The notes under the pieces: generated by a model
The model's input: the letters and a program-made list of their open reading frames with translations, nothing else
Told to the model about the DNA's origin: nothing
The model's database searches: none
Translations under genes and position numbers: made by a program
NCBI GenBank assembly: GCA_964428345.1
Contig: CAYRYD010000006.1
Location: 1-64,000 of the forward strand
Direction of reading: 5' to 3'
Length of the DNA: 64,000 bases
Source: JABDMH01 sp964428345
GTDB lineage: Bacteria; Bacteroidota; Bacteroidia; Chitinophagales; Saprospiraceae
In this document: positions 27,048 to 34,881 of the stretch, one piece after another
Layout of the letters: every line of letters starts with the position of its first letter
Position numbering within the stretch: position 1 is the stretch's first letter

Positions 27048-29606
27048 ATGAATAACAGGTTCTCACCGGAAATCAAAGATATCATCAGAGCCAGCCGAAA
27101 TGAAGCATTGAGGCTGGGTAATGATTTTGTCGGTACTGAACATTTGCTTTTGGGTATCCTCCAGGGAAAAGACTACCTGGCCAACAAGGTGCTTGAGTCA
27201 TTGGATGTGGACATCTCGGAAATCAAGGAATACACTGAAAAAGCAGTAGACAGCAAACGCAGTAAGGCAGAGGACTTCGCACCTGATCAGGAGGCAGACC
27301 GCAAACTCATTGAAGAACGCCTGGACAAGCACGCCGCCAAGGTACTGAAAGTGTCTTTGCTGGAGGCTAAAGTCTTAAAGAATGACGAAGTAAATCCGGA
27401 GCATTTGATGCTTTCTATCCTCAAGCATAAGGAAAACCGGGCGTCGAGGATCCTCAGCCAGTTTGATGTTGACTATGATACTTACAAAAATGAGCTCTAT
27501 TATCTGATCGAAGAAAAAGATGAGATCGATCAGGATATCTATTCCCAATCAGCGTCCGATCCGGATATGCCGCTGGAAGACGAGCCCGGAGCCAGCCGTT
27601 ACCAACGTAAAGGTGGTGCCAAATCGCGAACACCGGTACTCGATAATTTTGGCCGGGATATTACCAAACTGGCCGAGGAAAGCAAACTCGATCCGATCAT
27701 CGGCAGGGAAAATGAGATTGAACGGGTCTCTCAGATCCTTAGCCGGAGAAAGAAAAACAATCCGATCCTCATCGGGGAACCCGGAGTCGGTAAGACCGCC
27801 ATCGTAGAAGGTCTGGCCATCCGGATCAACCAGCGTAAAGTATCACGCACCCTGTTTGGAAAGCGGATCGTCATGCTGGATCTGGCTGCGCTGGTGGCTG
27901 GCACTAAATACCGTGGCCAGTTTGAAGAGCGCATGAAGGCCATTATGAATGAACTGGAGAAATCCAGGGATGTGATTCTCTTCATCGATGAGATACACAC
28001 CATTGTCGGTGCCGGAGGTGCTACCGGTTCACTGGATGCCTCCAATATTTTCAAACCCGCTCTGGCCCGGGGTGAACTGCAGTGCATCGGTGCCTCGACG
28101 TTGGATGAATACCGTCAGTATATTGAGAAAGATGGTGCCCTTGACCGGAGATTTCAAAAAGTCATGGTGGATCCGCCATCAGCCGAGGAAACGATCCACA
28201 TCCTGAAGAACATTGCTCCGAAGTATGAGGAATTTCACAATGTCGACTATAGTGAGGAAGCGATCAAAGCCTGTGTAAAATTAAGTGACCGCTATGTGAC
28301 TGATCGTTTTTTACCGGACAAAGCCATTGATGTGCTGGATGAGGTAGGAGCCCGGGTACACCTGAAAAATATTCATGTACCCAAACACATTGAAGAACTG
28401 GAAAAGAAGATTGAAGAGCTGAAGGAAAGCAAGAATCAGGCGGTCAAGAATCAGCAGTACGAGAAAGCAGCCGACCTGCGCGATCAGGAGTCCCGCTTGG
28501 TCAGACAACTGGAAGAATCCAAAATCAACTGGGAAGAAGATTCGAAGACCAAGCGTTTTCCAGTCAATGAAGATGACATTGCTGAAGTAGTTGCCATGAT
28601 GACCGGCATACCGGTGCAGCGGGTAGCTCAAAGCGAAAGCAAGAAACTGGTGCATATGACGGATGACCTCAAGGCTGCCATCATCGGTCAGGATGAGGCA
28701 ATCGAGAAGGTTACCAAGGCCATCCAGCGTAACCGGGTGGGTTTGAAAGATCCGACCCGGCCCATAGGTTCATTCATCTTCCTGGGGCCGACCGGTGTCG
28801 GCAAGACCGAGCTCGCCAAAGCACTCGCCAGGTACATGTTTGATTCGGAAGATTCCCTTGTCCGTCTCGACATGAGTGAATACATGGAGAAATTCAGTGT
28901 GAGCCGGTTGATCGGCGCACCTCCCGGATATGTGGGTTATGAAGAAGGCGGACAGCTGACCGAGAAGGTCCGGCGTAAACCCTATTCCGTCATCCTTCTT
29001 GATGAGATCGAGAAGGCACATCCGGATGTATACAATATTCTGCTGCAGGTACTCGATGATGGCCAGCTGACAGATGGTCTCGGACGAAAAGTCGATTTTA
29101 AGAATGCGTTGATCATTATGACGTCCAATATTGGAGTACGTCAGCTGAAAGACTTTGGTCAGGGAGTGGGCTTTCAGACCAAATCACGGCAGGAAGCAGC
29201 CGAACAGCATTCAAAGAGTGTCATTCAGAGTGCGTTGAAGCGAACTTTTTCACCGGAATTCTTAAACCGGATCGATGATGTCGTAATCTTCAACAGTCTT
29301 GACAAAGAACATATACTTCAGATCATTCAGATCACCCTGCAGGCTCTGTACAAACGACTGGAAGGAATGGGGTATAAGTTGATGTTGTCGGATGAGGCCA
29401 GAGACTTTGTTGCAGAGCGGGGATTTGATCCGCAATTTGGAGCAAGACCATTGCACCGTGCTATTCAGAAATACATCGAAGATCCTCTGGCAGAATACAT
29501 TCTCAACGAAACACCACCGGAAGGATCGATCCTGGAGGCAGTGTTGAGAGAGGACAAGGAAGGACTGGAGATCATTGCCAAAAAAGTAGAAACGGATATC
29601 AAATAG
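27048..29606 (+). CDS. clpC: ATP-dependent Clp protease ATP-binding subunit ClpC
   Basis: ClpC is an AAA+ unfoldase that feeds proteins to ClpP in the cytoplasm. The 852-residue product shows Clp_N repeats (residues 1-150; RNEALRLGNDFVGTEHLLLG), a first AAA domain with Walker A GEPGVGKTA near 243 and Walker B VILFIDEIHTIVGAGG, a UVR coiled coil near 445-480 (KNQAVKNQQYEKAADLRDQE) that marks ClpC rather than ClpB or ClpA, and a second AAA domain with GPTGVGKTELAKAL near 580 and SVILLDEIEKAHPDV, ending with a ClpB_D2-small domain. ATG 27048 is chosen over an upstream in-frame start because it gives MNNRFSPEIKD. It lies alone before infC, with a 119-base gap. Confidence 0.96.
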   Translation: MNNRFSPEIKDIIRASRNEALRLGNDFVGTEHLLLGILQGKDYLANKVLESLDVDISEIKEYTEKAVDSKRSKAEDFAPDQEADRKLIEERLDKHAAKVLKVSLLEAKVLKNDEVNPEHLMLSILKHKENRASRILSQFDVDYDTYKNELYYLIEEKDEIDQDIYSQSASDPDMPLEDEPGASRYQRKGGAKSRTPVLDNFGRDITKLAEESKLDPIIGRENEIERVSQILSRRKKNNPILIGEPGVGKTAIVEGLAIRINQRKVSRTLFGKRIVMLDLAALVAGTKYRGQFEERMKAIMNELEKSRDVILFIDEIHTIVGAGGATGSLDASNIFKPALARGELQCIGASTLDEYRQYIEKDGALDRRFQKVMVDPPSAEETIHILKNIAPKYEEFHNVDYSEEAIKACVKLSDRYVTDRFLPDKAIDVLDEVGARVHLKNIHVPKHIEELEKKIEELKESKNQAVKNQQYEKAADLRDQESRLVRQLEESKINWEEDSKTKRFPVNEDDIAEVVAMMTGIPVQRVAQSESKKLVHMTDDLKAAIIGQDEAIEKVTKAIQRNRVGLKDPTRPIGSFIFLGPTGVGKTELAKALARYMFDSEDSLVRLDMSEYMEKFSVSRLIGAPPGYVGYEEGGQLTEKVRRKPYSVILLDEIEKAHPDVYNILLQVLDDGQLTDGLGRKVDFKNALIIMTSNIGVRQLKDFGQGVGFQTKSRQEAAEQHSKSVIQSALKRTFSPEFLNRIDDVVIFNSLDKEHILQIIQITLQALYKRLEGMGYKLMLSDEARDFVAERGFDPQFGARPLHRAIQKYIEDPLAEYILNETPPEGSILEAVLREDKEGLEIIAKKVETDIK

Positions 29607-29725
29607 GCGGTAGGTAGATTCGGGACCGGCTTTTTATCCACACCAGAGCCAACAATTTGCTCAAAGTGGATCAGAATTTGTATAATTTTAACCTTGTAAT
29701 CCATTTTTAACTAAAGTATAAGCAT

Positions 29726-30307
29726 TTGAATAAAAGACAAAAATCAACTTCCTCCAAAACTGATAATTTTTCCTACCGCATCAACGGAGCCATCCATGTT
29801 CCGGAAATCAGATTAGTCGGAGACAACTTTAAAGAACTGAGTGATACAATCGGTCAAAACATAGAGACAGGTGTCTACCGCACCCGGGTAGCTCTGGACT
29901 GGGCACGGGAAATGGGTCTGGATCTGGTTGAGATCTCCCCCACTGCTGATCCACCGGTCTGCAAGATCATTGACTACCGGAAATTTATCTACGATAAAAA
30001 GAAGAAGGATAAGGAGATTAAAGCCAAAACGGTCAAAACGGTGATCAAAGAGATCCGGTTTGGCCCCAATACCGATGATCACGACTTTGACTTTAAGCTG
30101 AAACATGCCAAGAAATTTCTCGAAGAAGGAGCTAAAGTGCGGGCATTTGTCCAGTTTCGTGGCCGGGCCATTGTCTTCAAGGATCGCGGAGAACTGCTTT
30201 TGTTGCGTTTTCTCAAAGAACTCGAAGAGTATGGCAGTGCCGAGGAGCTTCCCAAACTTGAGGGAAGAAGGATGTCCGTGATCATCTCTCCAAAGAAAAG
30301 GAAATAG
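29726..30307 (+). CDS. infC: Translation initiation factor IF-3, TTG start
   Basis: IF-3 binds the 30S subunit, blocks 50S joining and checks the start codon. The 193-residue protein has both domains: N-terminal YRINGAIHVPEIRLVGDN and ALDWAREMGLDLVEISPTAD, linker KIIDYRKFIYDKKKKDKEIK, C-terminal KEIRFGPNTDDHDFDFKLKH and VRAFVQFRGRAIVF. The reading frame is closed by TAA at 29708 and contains no ATG or GTG before the family's first domain; TTG at 29726 is the only ordinary start. A non-ATG start is a hallmark of infC in many bacteria, where IF-3 represses its own synthesis by rejecting the poor start codon. First gene of infC-rpmI-rplT. Confidence 0.95.
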   Translation: MNKRQKSTSSKTDNFSYRINGAIHVPEIRLVGDNFKELSDTIGQNIETGVYRTRVALDWAREMGLDLVEISPTADPPVCKIIDYRKFIYDKKKKDKEIKAKTVKTVIKEIRFGPNTDDHDFDFKLKHAKKFLEEGAKVRAFVQFRGRAIVFKDRGELLLLRFLKELEEYGSAEELPKLEGRRMSVIISPKKRK

Positions 30308-30337
30308 GGAATATCAACGACTTCTGCTAAAGAAAAT

Positions 30338-30368
30338 CTTGGAATTTTCCAGGCTTTTTTTACCTTTG
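30338..30368 (+). promoter_or_regulatory. Bacteroidota-type promoter for rpmI-rplT
   Basis: CTTG at 30338-30341, a 19-base gap, then TACCTTTG at 30361-30368 agree with the Bacteroidota consensus (TTTG, 19 bases, TAnnTTTG) with one mismatch in the upstream box. Initiation would be near 30375, about 30 bases before the rpmI ATG. It gives the two ribosomal proteins a promoter separate from infC. Confidence 0.6.
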
Positions 30369-30405
30369 CACACCCTCTGTAAAGGGAGTCTAAAATTGGA
30401 TTGTT

Positions 30406-30600
30406 ATGCCTAAGATGAAGACACATTCCAGTGCCAAGAAACGATTCAAGGTCACTGGTTCAGGAAAGATAAAACGGTTTCAGGCTTATACATCGCACAT
30501 GATGCGGAATAAGAGTAAAAAAGCCAAGACCCGGCTGGTATCTTCTGCCCTGGTGAGTGATGCCGATCATTCACGAATCAAAAGGCTGTTGTGCATCTGA
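30406..30600 (+). CDS. rpmI: 50S ribosomal protein L35
   Basis: The 64-residue, very basic protein starts MPKMKTHSSAKKRFKVTGSG, the standard L35 beginning, followed by KIKRFQAYTSHMM and the KSKKAKTRL segment. L35 is a small component of the large ribosomal subunit. Length and composition are typical. It lies 98 bases after infC, with its own likely promoter in the gap, and 98 bases before rplT. Confidence 0.95.
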   Translation: MPKMKTHSSAKKRFKVTGSGKIKRFQAYTSHMMRNKSKKAKTRLVSSALVSDADHSRIKRLLCI

Positions 30601-30633
30601 TTTTGCCCGACGGCATTATTTATTAACAAGAGC

Positions 30634-30678
30634 TACAGGCCCTAAGTATTCAAAAACGTTTTTCGTAGAATCCCTGTA
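30634..30678 (+). ncRNA. Predicted RNA hairpin between rpmI and rplT
   Basis: Nested inverted repeats can be read: TACAGG (30634-30639) with CCTGTA (30673-30678), inside it ATTC (30648-30651) with GAAT (30668-30671), and an A5-CG-T5 inner stem (30652-30663). The structure ends 20 bases before rplT. L20 is known in several bacteria to repress its own operon by binding an RNA structure; this could be such a site or an attenuator. Pairing is seen, function is inference. Confidence 0.4.
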
Positions 30679-30698
30679 CTCTATAAACAACAATTAAC

Positions 30699-31043
30699 AT
30701 GTCTCGATCAGTTAACGCTGTCGCATCCAGAAGACGAAGAAAAAAAATCCTCAGTCAGGCCCGTGGTTATTTTGGTGCCCGCTCCAAAGTGTATACCGTT
30801 GCAAAAAATGCGGTAGAGAAGGGCTGGACCCATGCATTCCGTGATCGCCGTAAGAAAAAGCGATCTTTCCGCCAATTATGGATTGCCCGGATCAATGCAG
30901 GTGTCCGCGAACATGGCCTGTCCTATTCCAGATTTATCCATCTCTTATCGGAAAAGAACGTCGGGCTGAACCGTAAGGCTCTTGCCGATCTGGCACTGAA
31001 TCATCCGGAAGCATTTGCAGCGGTGGTAAACCACGTCAAGTAA
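30699..31043 (+). CDS. rplT: 50S ribosomal protein L20
   Basis: The 114-residue protein shows the L20 pattern: SVNAVASRRRRKKILSQARG with its basic N-terminal extension, GARSKVYTVAKNAVEKG, FRDRRKKKRSFRQLWIARIN, and VGLNRKALADLALNHPEAF. L20 is an early assembly protein of the large subunit and, in other bacteria, an autoregulator of this operon. Normal length; last gene of the infC-rpmI-rplT group, convergent with the permease gene. Confidence 0.96.
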   Translation: MSRSVNAVASRRRRKKILSQARGYFGARSKVYTVAKNAVEKGWTHAFRDRRKKKRSFRQLWIARINAGVREHGLSYSRFIHLLSEKNVGLNRKALADLALNHPEAFAAVVNHVK

Positions 31044-31072
31044 CCGGGAGAACCACTACATTTCAGGGTAGC

Positions 31073-31093
31073 GAGGAAAATTGCTTTTTCCTC
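31073..31093 (+). terminator. Possible terminator after rplT
   Basis: GAGGAAAA (31073-31080) and TTTTCCTC (31086-31093) form an 8-base stem with a 5-base loop, 30 bases after the rplT stop and 31 bases before the end of the convergent permease gene. The T-tract is inside the stem rather than after it, so efficiency is uncertain. Confidence 0.35.
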
Positions 31094-31123
31094 TCCATTG
31101 CTCACAGAATGCGACAAGCATTC

Positions 31124-32380
31124 CTATTTACGCATGGCCTCTACCGGATCCAGCTTTGATGCCTGGTTTGCCGGGATCAGTCCGGCGAGAATGCCGATGA
31201 TGATGCTGAGAGTCAATCCGAAAACAATATTATTAAAGGAGAGATACAGATCGAAGTCGATCACCTGGGTGAGGATCTTCATGCAGAGGAACACCAGGAA
31301 AAGACCCACCAGACCGCCAAGGATACATAATACAATCGCTTCAATCAGAAACTCGAGCAGGATAAAGTAGCGTTTGGCACCCAGGGCTTTCTTGATACCG
31401 ATGATCGAAACCCGTTCCTTAACGCTGACAAACATGATATTGGCCACACTAAACATGCCGACGAGGATGGCAAAGACACCGATAAGCCACCCGGCAATGT
31501 TCAGTACACTGAAAATAGAGTCCAGAAAACTGGTGATGATGGAAATCTCGTTGATTGAAAAATCGTCCGATTCCCTGGGTTGTAAACGCCGGTGAGCCCT
31601 CAGCACACCGGTAACCTCATCCCGTAAGTCATCGATACCTACGCTCTCACTGGCCTTGACATTGAGTTGGGTTCCCCAGGGGTTGTTTCGCATCCGGACA
31701 TCGCTCATTTTCTTGGCCAATGTATAAGACAGAAAGATGGCTTCATCGTAATCCATTGGATTGATGAGAGCCCTGCCTGACTTCTCAAAAACCCCGATCA
31801 CCTGGAGATTTCTGCCCATCAGTTTGACATTTTTCCCTATGGGATCGATGGAGCCAAAAAGCTCTTCGGCAATGGTATGGCCCAGGATTACCCGGTCGCT
31901 TCCATGCTCATATTCATGGGGAGAGTAATAACGGCCGCTGGCAAGTTTCAGATTGAAAATATCGGCGTATTCGTAGGTAGCAGCCATGACAAAAGCCCCT
32001 TCGACACTGCTTGAGCGATACTTGACGGTCTTCCGGCCGATCCGCACCAGCAGCGAAACATCCGATGCCGACCTTACCCGGGTTTTGATCACCTGATAAT
32101 CCTCGTAGCTGGGTACCGGTCGCTGGAAATACTTCCAGTATGATTGACCGGGATCTTCCGCCCATGGTAATTTGCTGATGTAGATAACGTCGTTACCCAG
32201 TTGTTCGAAACTGCCCTTAATATTATCTTCCAGCGAATCGACGGCCGACATCACAGCGATGATGCAGAAGATGCCGATCGTGATTCCCAGCAATGAGAGG
32301 AAACTACGTAATTTGTTGGCACGCAGCTGATGAAAGGCCTGATCAAAACTCTCGTATAATATTTTAAGAAGAATACGCAT
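31124..32380 (-). CDS. MacB/FtsX-family ABC transporter permease
   Basis: This 418-residue inner-membrane permease has the MacB architecture: a first helix after LRANKLRSFLSLLGITIGIF, a large periplasmic MacB-PCD domain (about 45-270; NDVIYISKLPWAEDPGQS, RVILGHTIAEELFGS, NVKLMGRNLQVIGVFEK), then three helices of the FtsX domain (IAGWLIGVFAILVGMFSVAN; KERVSIIGIKKALGAKRYFI; IVFGLTLSIIIGILAGLIPA) and the typical end KLDPVEAMRK. Such permeases transmit ATP-driven force for lipoprotein or toxin export. No ATP-binding subunit is adjacent, so the partner lies elsewhere. ATG 32380 (MRILLKILYE) is preferred over the longer frame from 32410. Confidence 0.88.
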   Translation of the reverse strand: MRILLKILYESFDQAFHQLRANKLRSFLSLLGITIGIFCIIAVMSAVDSLEDNIKGSFEQLGNDVIYISKLPWAEDPGQSYWKYFQRPVPSYEDYQVIKTRVRSASDVSLLVRIGRKTVKYRSSSVEGAFVMAATYEYADIFNLKLASGRYYSPHEYEHGSDRVILGHTIAEELFGSIDPIGKNVKLMGRNLQVIGVFEKSGRALINPMDYDEAIFLSYTLAKKMSDVRMRNNPWGTQLNVKASESVGIDDLRDEVTGVLRAHRRLQPRESDDFSINEISIITSFLDSIFSVLNIAGWLIGVFAILVGMFSVANIMFVSVKERVSIIGIKKALGAKRYFILLEFLIEAIVLCILGGLVGLFLVFLCMKILTQVIDFDLYLSFNNIVFGLTLSIIIGILAGLIPANQASKLDPVEAMRK

Positions 32381-32522
32381 AATTCCACCCTGAAGGACCC
32401 GGAACCTCAAAAATACGGATTACCGACCACTGAATAGCGGGTATTCGATGAACCATCGGTTTCCCTCTTCCAGACCCCGTTGAATCCCAATGAATCATCA
32501 CCGGGTAAGCAATAAGTTTTTC

Positions 32523-32530
32523 TATTTTTG
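32523..32530 (+). promoter_or_regulatory. TAnnTTTG box upstream of queA
   Basis: TATTTTTG matches the Bacteroidota -7 consensus exactly and lies 27 bases before the queA ATG. No TTTG is found 19 bases further upstream, so only half of the promoter is supported. Confidence 0.35.
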
Positions 32531-32556
32531 TGGTGCTTTTTAAAAAAGGTACTTTA

Positions 32557-33621
32557 ATGAAGTCAAAATTATCACAGTTTAGCTTTAACCTGCCCAAAAA
32601 CCTGATTGCCAACTACCCGACTGAAAACCGAGACGAATCGAGATTATTGGTGGTTAACCGGAAGACTGGAGAAATCGAACATCGCATTTTCCGGGATATC
32701 ATGGACTATTTTAACGACGGCGACGTCATCATTTATAATAACACCAAGGTTTTTCCTGCCCGGTTGTATGGACGAAAGGAGAAAACCGGTGCAAAGATTG
32801 AGGTTTTTCTCTTACGTGAGCTGAATAAAGACGCCAGGCTCTGGGATGTACTGGTCGACCCTGCCAGAAAGATCAGGGTGGGAAACAAGCTGTATTTTAA
32901 GGACGAAAACGACGAGGATATCCTGGTAGCGGAAGTGGTGGACAATACGACCTCCCGAGGACGGACCATCCGCTTTTTCTACGATGGCCCGGATGAAGAA
33001 TTTTCTCAGGTACTGAATGATTTGGGAAATACTCCCTTGCCCAAATATATCGAACGAGACAGTGAACCGATCGACCGGGAACGGTACCAAACAGTGTATG
33101 CTTCCCAAACCGGCGCGGTGGCTGCTCCTACGGCCGGGTTGCACTTCAGCAAGGAACTACTTAAAAGATTGGAAATCAAAGGTGTTGATTTTGCCGAAGT
33201 CACCTTGCATGTGGGCCTGGGCACGTTTCGGAATATAGAAGTCGAGGACCTTTCCAAACACAAAATGGACGCCGAGTATTTCAAAATCGACCATAAAGCG
33301 GTCGAGGTCGTCAACCGTGCCAAAAAGAGGCAGGGACGCATTTGTGCGGTCGGAACGACCACAATGCGCACGATTGAATCGGGCGTTTCCGCCGAATCCT
33401 ATCTTAAAGAAGCAGAAGGCTGGACCAATCTTTTTATCTATCCTCCCCATGATTTTCACATTGCCAATTCGATGATCACCAACTTTCATTTACCCAAGTC
33501 CAGCCTGCTGATTATGGTCTGTGCTTTTGGCGGATATGAACTGGTGATGGAGGCCTACCAGGTTGCTATCAAGGAGAAGTATCGTTTCTTCAGTTATGGT
33601 GATGCCATGCTGATCCTCTGA
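32557..33621 (+). CDS. queA: tRNA preQ1(34) S-adenosylmethionine ribosyltransferase-isomerase
   Basis: QueA transfers and rearranges the ribose of S-adenosylmethionine onto preQ1 in tRNA, making epoxyqueuosine. The 354-residue product has the family blocks: FNLPKNLIANYPTENRDESR, VIIYNNTKVFPARLYGRK, TPLPKYIERDSEPIDRERYQ, AAPTAGLHFS, VTLHVGLGTFRN, GRICAVGTTTMRTIES and NSMITNFHLPKSSLLIMVCA. ATG 32557 gives the usual MKSKLSQFSF start. It stands alone downstream of the divergent permease gene. No other queuosine gene is in the window. Confidence 0.96.
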   Translation: MKSKLSQFSFNLPKNLIANYPTENRDESRLLVVNRKTGEIEHRIFRDIMDYFNDGDVIIYNNTKVFPARLYGRKEKTGAKIEVFLLRELNKDARLWDVLVDPARKIRVGNKLYFKDENDEDILVAEVVDNTTSRGRTIRFFYDGPDEEFSQVLNDLGNTPLPKYIERDSEPIDRERYQTVYASQTGAVAAPTAGLHFSKELLKRLEIKGVDFAEVTLHVGLGTFRNIEVEDLSKHKMDAEYFKIDHKAVEVVNRAKKRQGRICAVGTTTMRTIESGVSAESYLKEAEGWTNLFIYPPHDFHIANSMITNFHLPKSSLLIMVCAFGGYELVMEAYQVAIKEKYRFFSYGDAMLIL

Positions 33622-33771
33622 CCAGGTTCATGTAAATAATATATTTAATATTGGACATGCATATAATGTTGATTATTAGATATATATAAGGGTTAATATC
33701 TTTTCTGGCAAATCGGGAACTTTTAGTCATCAACGTTCGTCTACAATACGAACCGAGCCTGAAAAAAGATG

Positions 33772-33802
33772 TTTGATCAAATAAATCTATTTAATACTTT
33801 TG
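33772..33802 (+). promoter_or_regulatory. Perfect Bacteroidota promoter for the DUF2795 gene
   Basis: TTTG at 33772-33775, exactly 19 bases, then TACTTTTG at 33795-33802. Every consensus base of TTTG-N19-TAnnTTTG is present. Initiation is expected near 33809, about 50 bases before the ATG at 33861. This is the clearest promoter in the window. Confidence 0.75.
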
Positions 33803-33860
33803 CGCTCAAATAACCGTTTTCAGGTAGGATTTTTTTCATTCAAACGCACGATAATTAACA

Positions 33861-34082
33861 ATGTACTGGACACTTGAATTAGCCCACCACCTCGAAGATG
33901 CTCCCTGGCCTGCCACCAGGGATGAACTCATCGACTACGCCATCCGCTCTGGTGCTCCGTTGGAAGTCATTGAGAATCTTCAGGAAATGGAAGATGAGGA
34001 GGAGATTTACGAAAGTATTGAAGACATCTGGCCTGATTATCCCCGGAAAGACGACTTTCTCTTTAACGAAGACGAATACTGA
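33861..34082 (+). CDS. DUF2795 domain protein
   Basis: A 73-residue acidic protein matching DUF2795: WTLELAHHLEDAPWPATRDE, LIDYAIRSGAPLEVIENLQE and a strongly acidic C-terminus (MEDEEEIYESIEDIWPDY). The domain is helical and widespread in Bacteroidota; its role is unknown. Here it is a complete transcription unit of its own, with a perfect promoter 59-89 bases upstream and a hairpin terminator 36 bases downstream. Such a compact, strongly driven single gene suggests an abundant small protein. Confidence 0.85.
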   Translation: MYWTLELAHHLEDAPWPATRDELIDYAIRSGAPLEVIENLQEMEDEEEIYESIEDIWPDYPRKDDFLFNEDEY

Positions 34083-34117
34083 TCATCCGGTCGGTATGAT
34101 TTAAAGCATAGACCATT

Positions 34118-34153
34118 AAAGGTTATCGCCGGTCAGGTGGTAACCTTTTTCTA
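34118..34153 (+). terminator. Intrinsic terminator after the DUF2795 gene
   Basis: AAAGGTTA (34118-34125) pairs with TAACCTTT (34141-34148), with a 15-base loop that can pair further, followed by TTCTATTTT. It lies 36 bases after the DUF2795 stop and 30 bases before cmk. Confidence 0.6.
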
Positions 34154-34180
34154 TTTTCATACTGTGACAATCTCTGAACC

Positions 34181-34858
34181 ATGCCCAACGGGATAATCAT
34201 TGCCATCGACGGACACTCTGCCTGTGGCAAAAGTACGCTGGCAAAAGATCTGGCTCAGGCCCTTAACTATCTTTATGTGGATTCCGGAGCAATGTACCGG
34301 GCGACAACCTATTACTTTATCCAAAACAATGTCCAACTGGAAGACCAGTTGTCGGTCGATCAGGCTTTAACCTCGATGCCCCTTCATCTGGCAATTAATC
34401 CTGATGGTGAGTCCGGTCTCTATCTGGGGCAGGAGTACCTGACCAACCAACTAAGGTCACTCGAAGTCAATGCCCGGGTGAGCCAGGTTTCGGCCATCGG
34501 GATGGTACGCAAGGCGATGGTTAAAATTCAGCAGGAAGTCGGTAAGGACCGGGGCATTGTGATGGATGGCCGGGATATTGGGTCCGTGGTCTTTCCAAAT
34601 GCAGAGCTCAAGATTTTTCTAACCGCCAGCCTTGCCGTGAGGGTAGAGCGAAGACTGAAGGAAGTACAGGAGAAAGCTCTGTCGATGACCCGCCGGGAAA
34701 TTGAGGAGAACCTCAGGCAACGTGACTATCTGGACTCCACCCGCACCGAGAGTCCGCTCATCCAGACCCATGATGCCGTAGTAATCGACAATTCCAATCT
34801 TACGCGTGAAGAACAATTGGCAATGGTCCTGGCTCTCGCCCGGCTGAGAATGCAGTAA
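34181..34858 (+). CDS. cmk: (d)CMP kinase
   Basis: Cytidylate kinase phosphorylates CMP and dCMP with ATP. The 225-residue protein has the P-loop GHSACGKST (residues 11-19), the YVDSGAMYRATTYY segment for nucleotide entry, the CMP-specific insert around LAINPDGESGLYL, GIVMDGRDIGSVVFPNAELK and the lid arginines in RRLKEVQEKALSM and QRDYLDSTRTESPL. Length is normal. It stands alone downstream of the DUF2795 terminator and is convergent with the very large surface-protein gene 23 bases away. Confidence 0.95.
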   Translation: MPNGIIIAIDGHSACGKSTLAKDLAQALNYLYVDSGAMYRATTYYFIQNNVQLEDQLSVDQALTSMPLHLAINPDGESGLYLGQEYLTNQLRSLEVNARVSQVSAIGMVRKAMVKIQQEVGKDRGIVMDGRDIGSVVFPNAELKIFLTASLAVRVERRLKEVQEKALSMTRREIEENLRQRDYLDSTRTESPLIQTHDAVVIDNSNLTREEQLAMVLALARLRMQ

Positions 34859-34881
34859 TTGCCATCTTTCAACTATTGTCT

